Notes: a model not told the origin generated them from the letters alone. Positions 1-9,270 are shown, counted from the first letter of the stretch. The stretch: DNA of 64,000 bases from Tomitella fengzijianii (GCF_007559025.1 NZ_CP041765.1:678679-742678), one strand, 5' to 3'. Numbers and translations: made by a program.

Positions 1-512
1 GCGGGTCGTTCGAGTTCGTCTCGCCGGGCGGCCAGACGGAGATCTTCTACGACCCGCCCTCCTCGCGCGGCACGATCGGCGACATCTCCGGGGCGTCGCT
101 CATGGAAGACGGGGCCACCGTCGGCGTGGACGACTACGCGGGCGAGGTGGTCGTGCTCAACGTGTGGGGCCAGTGGTGCGGTCCGTGCCGCGCGGAGGTC
201 CCCGCGCTGGAGTCCGTCTTCGAGGCGACGCGCGACCAGGGCGTGCAGTTCCTGGGCATCGACGTGCGCGACTACAACAAAGGCAAGGCCCAGCACTTCT
301 TCCGCACTTATGACGTGAGCTACCCGTCGATCTACGATCCGCCCATGCGCACGCTGGGCGCGCTCGGGAACTTCCCCGCCAATGTCGTGCCCTCCACGCT
401 GGTCCTCGACCGCGAGCACCGGGTGGCGGCGGTGTTCCTGAAGGCGCTCACAGAGGAGGAGTTGCAGCCGGTGGTCGAGCGGATCGCCGCAGAACCGCAG
501 GAGGCGCCATGA
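1..512 (+). CDS. TlpA/ResA-like membrane thioredoxin, 5' partial
   Basis: The reading frame is open from base 3, so the N-terminus (signal or lipoprotein anchor) lies outside the window; the ATG at 102 is internal. The visible part carries a WCGPC redox motif (bases about 172-188) in a thioredoxin fold preceded by a short beta extension, as in TlpA/ResA proteins. The family works outside the membrane and reduces the apocytochrome c CxxCH cysteines before haem attachment. It overlaps ccdA by ATGA and heads the same order as Mtb Rv0526-Rv0529, which supports a system II cytochrome c maturation role. It could also serve as a general extracytoplasmic thiol reductant. Confidence 0.88.
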   Translation, partial: GSFEFVSPGGQTEIFYDPPSSRGTIGDISGASLMEDGATVGVDDYAGEVVVLNVWGQWCGPCRAEVPALESVFEATRDQGVQFLGIDVRDYNKGKAQHFFRTYDVSYPSIYDPPMRTLGALGNFPANVVPSTLVLDREHRVAAVFLKALTEEELQPVVERIAAEPQEAP

Positions 513-1333
513 CCGGTCAAATGCTCATCGCGGCCGGCGTGGAGGACAACGCCTTCTACGCCGCGGCGACCAGTGGTCCGCTCCTGTTGGCCCTGGCCGC
601 CTGCGTCCTGGCGGGGCTGGTGTCGTTCGCGTCGCCGTGCGTGGTGCCGCTGGTGCCCGGATACCTGTCCTACCTGGCGGGCGTGGCAGGGGCGGAGGCG
701 CCGGTGGTGTCGGTGTCCGAGGCCCGTTCGGGTGCGCGCAGGTCCGGCCGGTTGCGCGTCGCGGGCGCTGCGGCCATGTTCGTCACGGGGTTCACCGTGG
801 TGTTCGTGCTGCTCACCGCCACCGTCTTCGGCGCGATCACCGTCCTCGGCGAGAATCGGCAGCTGATCGAGCGCATCGGTGGCGTCGTCACCATCGCGAT
901 GGGGCTGGTGTTCATCGGGTTCTTCCCGCTGCTGCAGCGGGATACGCGGCGCGTGCCGACGCGGCTGACGTCGCTCGTGGGCGCCCCTCTGCTGGGCGCG
1001 GTCTTCGCGCTCGGCTGGACGCCGTGCCTGGGTCCCACGCTCACCGGGGTGATCTCGGTGGCGGCCGGCACGGAGGGCACCACCGCGGCACGCGGCGTCG
1101 TGCTCATCGTCGCCTACTGCATCGGTTTGGGGTTGCCGTTCATCGTGTTGGCGTTCGGTTCCGAGGCGGCATTGCGGGGAGTGGGTTTCCTGCGCCGCCA
1201 CGCCCGTGCCATCCAGGTCTTCGGCGGCATCATGATGATCGCCGTCGGCGTCGCGCTGGTGACGGGCCTGTGGGGCGAGTTCGTCGGGTGGATCCAGGCG
1301 GCCTTCATCACCGACACGGTACTGCCGATCTGA
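509..1333 (+). CDS. ccdA: CcdA cytochrome c biogenesis transmembrane electron carrier
   Basis: 274 aa polytopic protein of the CcdA/DsbD-beta family, which passes electrons from cytoplasmic thioredoxin across the membrane to the TlpA/ResA partner. The two redox cysteines sit in the typical proline-flanked contexts SPCVVPLVPGY (helix 1) and GWTPCLGPTL (helix 4), and about six hydrophobic helices are visible. The start ATG overlaps the stop of the thioredoxin gene (ATGA, 509-512), so the two are translationally coupled. The 80-bp gap to resB shows no terminator, so one operon is likely. Confidence 0.93.
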   Translation: MTGQMLIAAGVEDNAFYAAATSGPLLLALAACVLAGLVSFASPCVVPLVPGYLSYLAGVAGAEAPVVSVSEARSGARRSGRLRVAGAAAMFVTGFTVVFVLLTATVFGAITVLGENRQLIERIGGVVTIAMGLVFIGFFPLLQRDTRRVPTRLTSLVGAPLLGAVFALGWTPCLGPTLTGVISVAAGTEGTTAARGVVLIVAYCIGLGLPFIVLAFGSEAALRGVGFLRRHARAIQVFGGIMMIAVGVALVTGLWGEFVGWIQAAFITDTVLPI

Positions 1334-1413
1334 GGGGTGCGGGTGCAACGGAAACGGACGGGCCCGGGCGGGACGCACAGGTGTGAAGGAGTATCAGCGG
1401 TGAGGGAGTCGCA

Positions 1414-3156
1414 GTGAGCACGTCGGCACGGCCGCAGCCGCCGAGCCCGCCGCCCGCGCAGGAGCAGCGCCCCGGTGGTCCGCGGCGGAGGACGCCGCTG
1501 CGGCGGGCGTTCGCGACCGTGCGCAATCTGTGGCGGTCGCTGACCAGCATGCGCACCGCGCTGGTGCTGCTGTTCCTGCTTGCCCTGGCCGCGATTCCCG
1601 GGGCGCTGGTTCCGCAGCGCAGCCTGAACGCGCAGAAGGTCGACGAGTACATCGCCGACCACGAGTTCATCGGGCCGCTGTTCGACAAACTCGAGGTCTA
1701 CAACGTCTTCGGCAGCTTCTGGTTCACCGCCATCTACGTGCTGCTGTTCATCTCGCTGGTCGGCTGCATCACCCCCCGCGTCGGCGTCCATGCGAAGGCG
1801 CTGCGCACGCCCCCCGTCCGCGCCCCGCGCCGGTTGTCCCGTCTGCCGCATCACGCGTCCGGCACGTTGGCGGGCGATGTGGACGAGGCCACGGCCTCGG
1901 TCCGCGGGATGCTGCGCGGCTGGCGCACTGAGACCCGCGAGGAGACACGGGGCGGCGTCCGTTCCGTGACGGTGTCCGCGGAGCGCGGCTACCTCCGCGA
2001 GGTCGGCAACCTGGTGTTCCACATCTCCCTGGTCGGCCTGCTCGTCGCCATCGCGATGGGCAAGATCTACAACTACGAGGGCAACCGGATCGTCATCGCC
2101 GACGGCGGCCAGTACGGCTTCTGCAACACCACCCCCGCCGCCTACGACTCGTTCCGGGCGGGACTCGACATCGACGGCACCGAACTGGCCGGGTTCTGCA
2201 TGCGGGTCGACGACTTCACCGCCGACTTCCTCCCCAACGGCCAGGCGGAGATGTTCACGTCGAACATCCAGTACCAGACCGAAGACCAGGTGGCGGCCGG
2301 CTCCGACGAGTGGCAGGACTACCGGCTCCAGGTGAACGAGCCGCTGCGCATCGACGGCGACCGCGTCTACCTGCAGGGACACGGATTCGCGCCCACGTTC
2401 ACCGTCACCTTCCCGGGCGGCGAGTCCGATACGCAGACACTGCAGTTCGCGCCGGAGGACGCCACGACGTTCCTCAGCGCCGGAGCGATGACCTTCGCCC
2501 CGCCTGCCGGGATGTATTCGAGCTCCGACGAGGCGAGGCAGAACCAGATCGCGATCCAGGGTCTGTTCGCGCCCACGGCCCGCTTCGAGGGCGAGACCGG
2601 CACGCTGATGACGTCGGTCAACCCGGAGATGCTCAACCCGGCCGTCGCCATCGACGTGTTCAAGGGGGACTCCGGCATCGACAGCGGGCTGTCCACGTCG
2701 ATCTTCCGGCTCAACCAGTCGATGATCGATCAGGGACGTCTGGTGAAGAAGGACCGCGTCAACCTGATGCCGGGCGAGTCGACGACGCTGGAAGACGGGA
2801 CCGTCATCCGCTTCGACGGCGCCGAGGAGTTCATCAACGTTCAGGTGTCGCACGACCCGGCGCAGTCGTGGGTGCTGGTGTTCGCCGTGACGATGATCGG
2901 TGGACTGTTGGTGTCGCTGCTTATCAAGCGGCGACGCGTGTGGGCGCGCATCACGCCCGCACAGGACGCGGCGGCGGCCGGGGATGGACCGGACCCGACG
3001 CTGCGACGTAGTGTAGTAGAGCTTGGTGGTCTGGCCAGGACCGATCACGCAGGCTGGGGTGGCGAGTTCGTCCGCCTGTCCGAACGGCTCTTCTCCGAGC
3101 CCGCGGACGGCAACGGCGGCACGGCGCGCGCAGCAGCGGAAGGGACCCAGGAGTAG
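1414..3156 (+). CDS. resB: ResB-like cytochrome c synthase subunit
   Basis: 580 aa, the usual length for actinobacterial ResB/Ccs1. The N-terminal 45 residues are Pro/Arg-rich and cytoplasmic. Three helices follow within the first 225 residues (near FLLALAAIPGALVPQR, AIYVLLFISLVGC and LVFHISLVGLLVAIAMG), then a large extracytoplasmic domain and a last helix near residue 490. With CcsB it forms the system II haem-cytochrome c ligase. The GTG start at 1414 follows a GAGGGAG ribosome site. The C-terminal tail ends 3 bp before ccsB. Homologous in order to Mtb Rv0528. Confidence 0.92.
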   Translation: MSTSARPQPPSPPPAQEQRPGGPRRRTPLRRAFATVRNLWRSLTSMRTALVLLFLLALAAIPGALVPQRSLNAQKVDEYIADHEFIGPLFDKLEVYNVFGSFWFTAIYVLLFISLVGCITPRVGVHAKALRTPPVRAPRRLSRLPHHASGTLAGDVDEATASVRGMLRGWRTETREETRGGVRSVTVSAERGYLREVGNLVFHISLVGLLVAIAMGKIYNYEGNRIVIADGGQYGFCNTTPAAYDSFRAGLDIDGTELAGFCMRVDDFTADFLPNGQAEMFTSNIQYQTEDQVAAGSDEWQDYRLQVNEPLRIDGDRVYLQGHGFAPTFTVTFPGGESDTQTLQFAPEDATTFLSAGAMTFAPPAGMYSSSDEARQNQIAIQGLFAPTARFEGETGTLMTSVNPEMLNPAVAIDVFKGDSGIDSGLSTSIFRLNQSMIDQGRLVKKDRVNLMPGESTTLEDGTVIRFDGAEEFINVQVSHDPAQSWVLVFAVTMIGGLLVSLLIKRRRVWARITPAQDAAAAGDGPDPTLRRSVVELGGLARTDHAGWGGEFVRLSERLFSEPADGNGGTARAAAEGTQE

Positions 3157-3159
3157 AGG

Positions 3160-4176
3160 ATGCCCGTCAACGAGAATCTCGCGCAGTACAGCGACTTTGC
3201 ATTCAAATCCGCGTTCGTCATATTCGTGCTGGCCGAGTTGCTGATACTCGCCTCGTACGCGTCGATGCGCACCAAGGCGGTCACGGCCAAGGACAGCGCG
3301 CGTGAACTGGTGGGTGTCGCCGCAGGACAGGGCGATGCGGTTCTGCCGGGGGACGCCGCGGGCCCGGGCGCAGACCCCGATGAGGCCTCCGGCGCGCGCG
3401 GCTCGGCCCGCCCGCTGCAGGAACGCCTCGCCAACATGGGCTACTCGCTCGTGGTGCTGGGATTCCTGCTGCACGTGGCCAGCCTGGTACTGCGCGGGTT
3501 CGCCGTCGAGCGCATGCCGCTGGGCAACATGTACGAGTTCGTGTCGACGGCCTGCGCCGTGGGGGTCGGCGTGGGCCTGGTGACCCTGCGTCCGCAGACC
3601 AAGCGGCCGCTGCTCGCCTTCGTCCTGGTCCCCGTCGTCATCCTCATGTTCGTGGCGGGCACGGTGCTGTACGCCACGGCGGCGCCCGTGGTGCCGGCCC
3701 TGCAGTCCTACTGGCTTCCCATCCACGTGACGATCATCTGCATCGGCAGCGGCATCTTCCTGGTGTCCGGCGTGGCGAGCATGCTGTTCCTGTTCCGCAT
3801 CCGGTTCCCCAAGGGGGAGGAGAAGGACACCCGCCTGGGGCGCTTCGCGGCGAAGCTGCCGGACGCGCAGTACCTCGACCGGCTGGCGTACAAGACGGTG
3901 GTCTTCGGGTTCCCGGTGTTCGGCATCGGAGTCATCTGCGGCGCCATCTGGGCCGAGGCGGCCTGGGGCCGGTTCTGGGGCTGGGACCCCAAGGAGACCG
4001 TCTCGTTCATCGCGTGGATCGTCTACGCCGCGTATCTGCACGCGCGCGCCACCGCCGGCTGGCGGGACACGAAGGCCGCGTGGATCAACCTCGCGGGGTT
4101 CGTGGCGATGCTGTTCAACCTGTTCATCATCAACATGGTCGTCTCGGGCCTGCACTCGTATGCCGGGCTGACCTGA
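3160..4176 (+). CDS. ccsB: CcsB/CcsA haem channel-ligase of c-type cytochrome biogenesis
   Basis: 338 aa integral membrane protein with the haem-handling WWD-type motif seen as WGWDPKETVSFIAW (residues about 276-289) and flanking histidines in the helices. With ResB it delivers haem and attaches it to apocytochrome c outside the membrane. The start ATG is 3 bp after resB, with AGTAGAGG as a modest ribosome site. Residues 46-85 form an Ala/Gly-rich insertion after the first helix, common in actinobacterial forms. It is the last gene of the operon and is followed by a long hairpin. Confidence 0.94.
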   Translation: MPVNENLAQYSDFAFKSAFVIFVLAELLILASYASMRTKAVTAKDSARELVGVAAGQGDAVLPGDAAGPGADPDEASGARGSARPLQERLANMGYSLVVLGFLLHVASLVLRGFAVERMPLGNMYEFVSTACAVGVGVGLVTLRPQTKRPLLAFVLVPVVILMFVAGTVLYATAAPVVPALQSYWLPIHVTIICIGSGIFLVSGVASMLFLFRIRFPKGEEKDTRLGRFAAKLPDAQYLDRLAYKTVVFGFPVFGIGVICGAIWAEAAWGRFWGWDPKETVSFIAWIVYAAYLHARATAGWRDTKAAWINLAGFVAMLFNLFIINMVVSGLHSYAGLT

Positions 4177-4191
4177 CCCGGCCGCGCCGCT

Positions 4192-4247
4192 GCACAGTAC
4201 GGGAACGGGGCCACGGCGAATGCCGTGGCCCCGTTCCCGTACTGTGC
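4192..4247. terminator. 26-bp perfect inverted repeat between convergent genes
   Basis: Arms 4192-4217 and 4222-4247 are exact reverse complements around a GAAT loop. It sits 16 bp after ccsB and 11 bp before the end of the minus-strand small gene, so it can serve both directions. There is no U-tract, the usual state for actinobacterial hairpin terminators. Confidence 0.75.
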
Positions 4248-4257
4248 GTCGTCCCCG

Positions 4258-4422
4258 TCAGTCGTCCTTGTCGGACGGGCCGGGGCGGGTGTCCAGGCCG
4301 CGGAGGAACTCGGGGTCGTCGTCCGGGGCGGGGCCGCGGCGCGGTGTGAGGTCGGGGGCGAACGCGCGCCATCCCAGGACCACCAGCGTTGCGAGACCGA
4401 TCGCGGCCAGCACGTAGATCAC
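4258..4422 (-). CDS. small single-pass membrane protein (54 aa)
   Basis: Reading the minus strand from GTG at 4422 gives 54 codons ending in TGA at 4258. The protein has one N-terminal helix (IYVLAAIGLATLVVLGW), then a Pro/Asp-rich acidic tail ending in SDKDD. A strong ribosome site GAGGAGGGAG lies 6 bases upstream of the GTG. The hydrophobic head, charged tail and convergent hairpin at its 3' end all support a real gene. Its function is unknown. Small membrane proteins are often found beside ccsB in this order, so a role near the cytochrome machinery is possible but is only inference. Confidence 0.65.
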   Translation of the reverse strand: MIYVLAAIGLATLVVLGWRAFAPDLTPRRGPAPDDDPEFLRGLDTRPGPSDKDD

Positions 4423-4583
4423 GTCCGACTCCCTCCTCGATGCACCTGTGTCGGCATGACCACGAGCGTATCGGGTGTGTCGGCCCGCCCGCCATAACGG
4501 CCGTCACCGGCCGCCCGAGGACAGGCGTGTGCCGCGGCCGTCACATTCGCCGTCACCGGGGCCGGACGCCCGCATTCGACAGG

Positions 4584-4596
4584 TAGCCTGGTGGTG
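4584..4596 (+). promoter_or_regulatory. -10 element TAGCCT, leaderless start
   Basis: TAGCCT at 4584-4589 is followed by exactly 6 bases and then the GTG start at 4596. That places the predicted transcription start on the first base of the start codon. No convincing -35 is seen. Confidence 0.45.
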
Positions 4597-4943
4597 TGAG
4601 TGACGAAGTGAACCCGGTCGGCGGCACCGGCGAGGCCGTGTCGGCGCAGCCTGAGCCCTCGGCGAAGAAGAGCCTGGCCAAGAACCTCGTGTTCTACACG
4701 CTCGCGCGGCTGGCGCTGTTCGCCTCCCTCGCCGCGATCATCATGGCCATCGGAAGCGTCGCGGTGGACGAGTTCCCGCTGCTGTTGGCGATGGTCCTCG
4801 CGCTGCTCCTGTCGCTGCCTCTGTCGATGGTCCTGTTCAAGTCGATGCGCATGGCGGTCAACAAGGACATCGCCACCGTCGACCAGACTCGCAGGGCCCA
4901 CCGGGAGAACCTGGAGGCGAAGCTCCGCGGCGAGGTCGAATGA
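4596..4943 (+). CDS. DUF4229 domain membrane protein
   Basis: 115 aa with a Ser/Pro/Glu-rich 20-residue head, two hydrophobic helices ([19 protein letters not shown] and [19 protein letters not shown]) and a basic, charged C-terminal helix ending in KLRGEVE. This matches the actinobacterial DUF4229 family, equivalent in position to Mtb Rv0531; the biochemical role is unknown. No ribosome site precedes the GTG, but a -10 element lies 6 bases upstream, so a leaderless message is likely. The stop overlaps the next gene by ATGA, suggesting coupling with the PLP enzyme. Confidence 0.8.
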   Translation: MSDEVNPVGGTGEAVSAQPEPSAKKSLAKNLVFYTLARLALFASLAAIIMAIGSVAVDEFPLLLAMVLALLLSLPLSMVLFKSMRMAVNKDIATVDQTRRAHRENLEAKLRGEVE

Positions 4944-6052
4944 CCGGGGCCGGCACCACCGCGGTCGACGGCTCCTGGTGCGACAACGCCGTCCGGCTCA
5001 TCGGAGCGGACGCGCGCCGCAGCTCCGACACCCACCTGCTGCGCTATCCCCTGGCCGCCTCCTGGGCGGGGGCGACGGCGGAGCGCGGCGGCATCCAGCT
5101 GTACCTCAAGGACGAGTCCACGCACATCACGGGCAGCCTCAAACACCGGTTGGCGCGGTCGTTGTTCCTGCACGCCCTGTGCAACGGGTGGATCGGGCCG
5201 GAGACGACGGTGATCGAGGCCTCGTCGGGTTCCACCGCGGTGAGCGAGGCGTACTTCGCCAAGCTGCTGGGGCTGGACTTCGTGGCGGTCATCCCGCGCA
5301 GCACCAGCACCGCCAAGATCCGCCTGATCGAGAGCGCGGGCGGGCGGTGCCACTTCGTGGGCGACCCGGGCGCGATCTACGACGAGTCGCGGCGCCTTGC
5401 GGCCGAGACCGGCGGCCATTACCTGGACCAGTTCACCAACGCCGAGCGGGCCACGGACTGGCGCGGCAACAACAACATCGCGGAATCGATCTTCGAGCAG
5501 ATGTCCGACGAGGACAACCCGATCCCGGACTGGGTGGTGGTGGGCGCGGGGACCGGCGGAACCAGCGCGACGATCGGGCGGTTCATCCGGTACCGGCGGC
5601 ATGCGACGCGGCTGTGCGTGGTGGACCCGGAGGGGTCGGTGTTCCACGACGCCTGGCGTACCGGAGACCGCGAGGTGACCGCGGCGGGCGGATCGCGGAT
5701 CGAGGGCATAGGCCGGCCGCGGGTGGAGCCGTCGTTCATCCCGTCGGTGGTGGACGAGATGATCCGGGTCCCCGACGCCGGATCGATCGCCGCGGCGCGC
5801 CACGGTTCCGCGGCGATGGGGCGCAGGCTGGGAGGGTCGACCGGAACCAACCTGTGGGGGGCGTTCGAGCTGATCGCCCACATGGTCGACGAGGGCCGCT
5901 CGGGCAGCGTCGTGACCCTGCTGTGCGACGGCGGCGAACGCTACGCCGACACCTACTACGACGACGGCTGGGTCGCCGATCAGGGCATCGGGCTCTCGGA
6001 CGCGGAGGCGGTGCTCGAGGAGTTCTCCGCCACGGGCCGGTGGCGGCGCTGA
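4940..6052 (+). CDS. Cds1-like PLP-dependent L-cysteine desulfhydrase / cysteine synthase family
   Basis: 370 aa fold-type II PLP enzyme. The Schiff-base lysine is in GSLKHR (Lys68), the substrate loop is EASSGSTA (about residue 94), and the phosphate-binding glycine loop is GAGTGGTSA (about residue 200). The [20 protein letters not shown] stretch resembles the Cds1 group (Mtb Rv3684), which releases sulfide from cysteine; a cysteine synthase-type reaction cannot be excluded. It is coupled to the DUF4229 gene by ATGA. Its last 73 bp overlap the 3' end of the convergent acyltransferase gene. Confidence 0.8.
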   Translation: MTGAGTTAVDGSWCDNAVRLIGADARRSSDTHLLRYPLAASWAGATAERGGIQLYLKDESTHITGSLKHRLARSLFLHALCNGWIGPETTVIEASSGSTAVSEAYFAKLLGLDFVAVIPRSTSTAKIRLIESAGGRCHFVGDPGAIYDESRRLAAETGGHYLDQFTNAERATDWRGNNNIAESIFEQMSDEDNPIPDWVVVGAGTGGTSATIGRFIRYRRHATRLCVVDPEGSVFHDAWRTGDREVTAAGGSRIEGIGRPRVEPSFIPSVVDEMIRVPDAGSIAAARHGSAAMGRRLGGSTGTNLWGAFELIAHMVDEGRSGSVVTLLCDGGERYADTYYDDGWVADQGIGLSDAEAVLEEFSATGRWRR

Positions 6053-7287
6053 CCGGGGTCGTGTGGGGCTGCGGCTCCGGCGGTGGCCGCGTCGTCGTGC
6101 CGAGGTGAACGGCGCGCGCCGCCCGGCTGCGTGAGACGCGCCAGCAGCCAGGCGAGCGGGATCGTGACCACCGCCGTCGCCTCGGCGAGCACGGAGACGG
6201 ATCCGTGGAACGGGCGGTATCCGAGCGCATCCATCAGCAGCTCCATCACCAGCAGGTGCAGGAGATAGAACTCGTAGGAGATCCCGCCGAGCCACACCAC
6301 CGGCCGCCACGCGAGCGCACGCGCGAACAGCGTGGGACGCGCTCCTCCGCGGGCCAGCGTCAGCGGAGCCAGGACGCCCAGCGAGCACACGGTGTACAGG
6401 AGGTTCTTGGCGATCGACTGCCCGGTGCCCACGGGCATGATCGTGCCCTCGCCGGCGATCGGCGTGCAGGCGACGGCGAACGCGGCCGCGGCGACAGCGA
6501 GGCACGCGGCGGAGAACAGCCGCGGCCGGCGGGGGAGTCCGCGGCGCCGCAGCGCGGGCTCCGCGGCCGCGAGCATCATCCCGGCGACGAACCAGATGAG
6601 GAAACTCGGCAACCACAGCCGCGCGGTGAGATCCACCCGTGCCGCGGCGAGCCCCGGGAGCCGGTAGAACAGATCCGTGTGGGTGGCCCATATCCACAGC
6701 GGTGACAGCGCGGCGACGGCGGCGAGGGTCGGCAGCGCCCGTGCCGTCCCGCCTCTGCTCCGCAGAGCTCGCGCCACGGCCAGGCCGATCAGCGGCAGCA
6801 CGAGGTAGAAGCTCACCTCCACGGCGATGCTCCACAGCTGGGTCAGCGAATCGTGCAGGTGCCCGTAGCCGTAGATCTGGGTGAACGTCATGTTGCGCAG
6901 GAAGCCGTCCCATCCGCGGCCGAACGGGCCGGAATCGCGCAGCAGGTAGACGGCGTACACGAGGACGACGACGGCCCAGTACGCCGGGAGGATCCGCTGT
7001 GCCCGCGCGCGCAGATACCGGGTGGGGGAGGGCCTCGTCGGCGTGGCGGAACCGGCGAGCCCGGCACGCACCCACGGACGGATCAGCAGGTAGCCGGACA
7101 GTGCGAAGAAGAAAGGCACGCTCACCTCGAGCCGCGCGCCGAAGCGGCCGAACGCGTCGTCGGTGTAGTTGCCGGTCCAGAAGAAGGCGTGCGACACGAG
7201 CACCATCAGGCACGCGACGGCGCGCAGCCCGGTCAGCGCCGCCACGCGGTGGCCGTGCTGCGGTGCGGGCGCCGCGGGACCGGTCAC
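5980..7287 (-). CDS. acyltransferase 3 family membrane protein (OafA/YrhL type)
   Basis: 435 aa with about ten hydrophobic helices. The early block [20 protein letters not shown] carries the family R/H pair, and [16 protein letters not shown] follows. Family members O-acylate sugars of cell-surface polysaccharides or glycolipids. The GTG at 7287 overlaps the stop of the upstream gene (GTGA), which fixes the start. The upstream open frame beyond that point is Arg-rich and not coding. The C-terminal 45 residues are a soluble Ala/Pro/His tail that runs into the convergent PLP gene. Likely acts with its upstream partner on a surface glycan. Confidence 0.83.
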   Translation of the reverse strand: MTGPAAPAPQHGHRVAALTGLRAVACLMVLVSHAFFWTGNYTDDAFGRFGARLEVSVPFFFALSGYLLIRPWVRAGLAGSATPTRPSPTRYLRARAQRILPAYWAVVVLVYAVYLLRDSGPFGRGWDGFLRNMTFTQIYGYGHLHDSLTQLWSIAVEVSFYLVLPLIGLAVARALRSRGGTARALPTLAAVAALSPLWIWATHTDLFYRLPGLAAARVDLTARLWLPSFLIWFVAGMMLAAAEPALRRRGLPRRPRLFSAACLAVAAAAFAVACTPIAGEGTIMPVGTGQSIAKNLLYTVCSLGVLAPLTLARGGARPTLFARALAWRPVVWLGGISYEFYLLHLLVMELLMDALGYRPFHGSVSVLAEATAVVTIPLAWLLARLTQPGGARRSPRHDDAATAGAAAPHDPGQRRHRPVAENSSSTASASESPMP

Positions 7288-9194
7288 GGGTTCGGCAGTG
7301 CGCCGTCGTCGCCGGCGGCCGCGCGGGACCCGGCGTCCGAGGACTGCGCGGGGACGACGGAGCCGAACGGGCCGCCGCCGAAGCACAGGTTCAGATCGGG
7401 GGTCACGGCGGAGACGTCCACGGTGGCGCCACCGCCCGTCAGGCGCACGTACGCCGTGCCGAGACCGCTGTGGACCGGCACGGTGACGGGGGGCCCGCCG
7501 GACATGGAGACCTCGATCGTGCCGTCGCGGTTGCTCAGATAGTTGAGCTGCGCCGTCCACACCCAGGGGATCACGGGCTGGGAAAGCGCGATTGCGCCGT
7601 CGACCCCGGGCGCCACGGCCACTGCATCCCCGGTGACGCGCGTGCCGCAGCCGGGAGCCATGCCTTCGGTGAGCGCGCGGACCCAGGACACCTCCGCCGG
7701 CACCAGGTGCCCGTCGTCATCGAGCATTCTCAGGGCGGGGGTGGAATCGGAGAACGCGGGACGGTCGCGCAGCGGGCCGAAGACCTGGCTGGACTGGTTG
7801 TAGGGCGCGGCCACCGGCAACAGCACCCAGATCGACACCGGCTGCGAGAGCAACGGGACGTCCCTGTTCGCGGCCAGTTCGGCCTTGGCGGTCGTAACGT
7901 AGTCCACCGTGGGGTTGTCGCGCCAGCGCTGGTCGAACGTGAAGGTGGACCACAGGCTTCCGGCGAGGAAGGCGACGGCGGCCAGCGCGGTGAACGCCGG
8001 CCGGCTCCGCACGGACAGGAACGGCCGGAACGCCGGGTGCGTGGCGCGGCGCGGCGCCTGATCGATGATGGCGAGCGCGATGGCGACGACCACCGCGGTG
8101 TCGGCGACGTACCGGAGAGTCTGGGCGATCTCGACCGCGGTGGCGTCACCCCCGCGGGTCGTCACCATGGCGAGCTGCGATGCCAGGGCGTACGCGGCCA
8201 CCGACGGCCACACCCACCCGATCCGCCGTCGTCGCAGGTGGTTGCCGACGATGACCGCGACGATGAGGAGCCAGGAGACGACGACCAGTACGACGGGCGG
8301 GGTGGCCCATGGCGGGCTCGGCGGCCAGCGGTCCCAGCTCCACGGGCCGCCGAACAGGGCGGGGAGCAGTCCGAGCGAGGTTCCGTGCTGCAGCAGACCG
8401 GCCGCGTCGTCGATGTTGTCGGTGCGCAGCGGCGACGCGACGTGGGAGAAGTAGACCGCCGCCCAGGCGGCGAGGATCACCAGGGCGGACGCCCAGAGGG
8501 GGGCGCACGCGCGTGCGGTGGAGCGGAGCGGCCGTCGGATGCCCGACGTGTGGGCCAGCAACGCCACCGCGACGAACGCGACGAACGGGATGACCACCGA
8601 CTTTTCGTAGAACGCGAGCGCGATGACGAGAGCGGCGGCGCCCGTCACCGCGTGCCGGACGCGCCCCGTCCGGTACAGCAGGATCGCCTCGGCCGTCACC
8701 AGGGCCAGCCCCGCCTGCAGCGGAAGCTGGTTGAGGCCGTTCGCCCACCATGCGAACGACGGCAGGGTGAGCGGCGAGAACAGGTAGAGCGCCAGCGGGA
8801 TCAGCATCGTGGGCCGACTGCCGAGGATCACGCGGAGCACCCGCAGGACCGCCAACGATGCCAGCGCCTGCAACACGACGAGGCTGATCGCCGGGAGCGC
8901 CCAGTCCAACGGGGCGATCCTGGTGAGGATCCCGGCTACGAGGAAGGCGCCGGGCATGAGGTGGCCGTCGTGGTCGTACAGGAGGAACTCTGCGGAGAGC
9001 AGAGGGTGGTCGCCGGACCGGGCGACGAGTATCAGGTCGTCCCAGTAGAAGTACCCGCGGGCGGCGACGGTCCCGCGGATCAGTAGCTGAACGGCGATGA
9101 GTGCGAACGCGGCCATCATCACGCGGCGGGTGCCCGTGAAGGCTCGGGGCGATCCCGCGCGGCGCGCACGGGATCGTTCGGGCGCGATGGTCAC
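7284..9194 (-). CDS. GT-C-like multispanning membrane protein
   Basis: 636 aa: about ten helices in the first 430 residues, then a soluble C-terminal domain of about 200 residues. The first large loop after helix 1 carries YFYWDDLILVAR, with the acidic pair typical of the metal/donor site in GT-C glycosyltransferases that use polyprenyl-linked sugars. I infer a membrane glycosyltransferase; the donor and acceptor are unknown. The GTG start at 9194 gives an N-terminus of basic residues before helix 1. The frame upstream of it runs through the divergent HTH gene and is not coding. A possible -10 TATCGT (9208-9203) suggests a near-leaderless message. Coupled to the acyltransferase by GTGA. Confidence 0.72.
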   Translation of the reverse strand: MTIAPERSRARRAGSPRAFTGTRRVMMAAFALIAVQLLIRGTVAARGYFYWDDLILVARSGDHPLLSAEFLLYDHDGHLMPGAFLVAGILTRIAPLDWALPAISLVVLQALASLAVLRVLRVILGSRPTMLIPLALYLFSPLTLPSFAWWANGLNQLPLQAGLALVTAEAILLYRTGRVRHAVTGAAALVIALAFYEKSVVIPFVAFVAVALLAHTSGIRRPLRSTARACAPLWASALVILAAWAAVYFSHVASPLRTDNIDDAAGLLQHGTSLGLLPALFGGPWSWDRWPPSPPWATPPVVLVVVSWLLIVAVIVGNHLRRRRIGWVWPSVAAYALASQLAMVTTRGGDATAVEIAQTLRYVADTAVVVAIALAIIDQAPRRATHPAFRPFLSVRSRPAFTALAAVAFLAGSLWSTFTFDQRWRDNPTVDYVTTAKAELAANRDVPLLSQPVSIWVLLPVAAPYNQSSQVFGPLRDRPAFSDSTPALRMLDDDGHLVPAEVSWVRALTEGMAPGCGTRVTGDAVAVAPGVDGAIALSQPVIPWVWTAQLNYLSNRDGTIEVSMSGGPPVTVPVHSGLGTAYVRLTGGGATVDVSAVTPDLNLCFGGGPFGSVVPAQSSDAGSRAAAGDDGALPNP

Positions 9195-9223
9195 GACGCA
9201 CCACGATAGTGGAACGGAACTCA

Positions 9224-9268
9224 TGTCAATAAATGTTGACAGCATTGAGGTGTCAACGTACATTGACG
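9224..9268. promoter_or_regulatory. two TGTCAA-N6-TTGAC(A/G) palindromic operators
   Basis: Palindrome 1 is at 9224-9241 and palindrome 2 at 9251-9268, 27 bp centre to centre. Site 1 contains the -35 of the HTH promoter and site 2 covers its -10. This suggests dimeric repressor sites, probably for the adjacent HTH protein. They also face the divergent GT-C gene. Confidence 0.65.
9236..9264 (+). promoter_or_regulatory. sigma-A type promoter TTGACA-N17-TACATT
   Basis: A perfect -35 TTGACA (9236-9241), 17-bp spacer and TACATT -10 (9259-9264). The start is expected about 7 bases on, at 9271, which is the A of the HTH gene's ATG. The message would be leaderless. Confidence 0.7.
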
Positions 9269-9270
9269 TT

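Noticed and set aside
1114..4155. Very long minus-strand open frame opposite ccdA-resB-ccsB
   Set aside because: High-GC genes leave long antisense frames. The product is Arg/His/Gln/Asp-rich with no fold or motif, while the plus strand codes for a clear operon.
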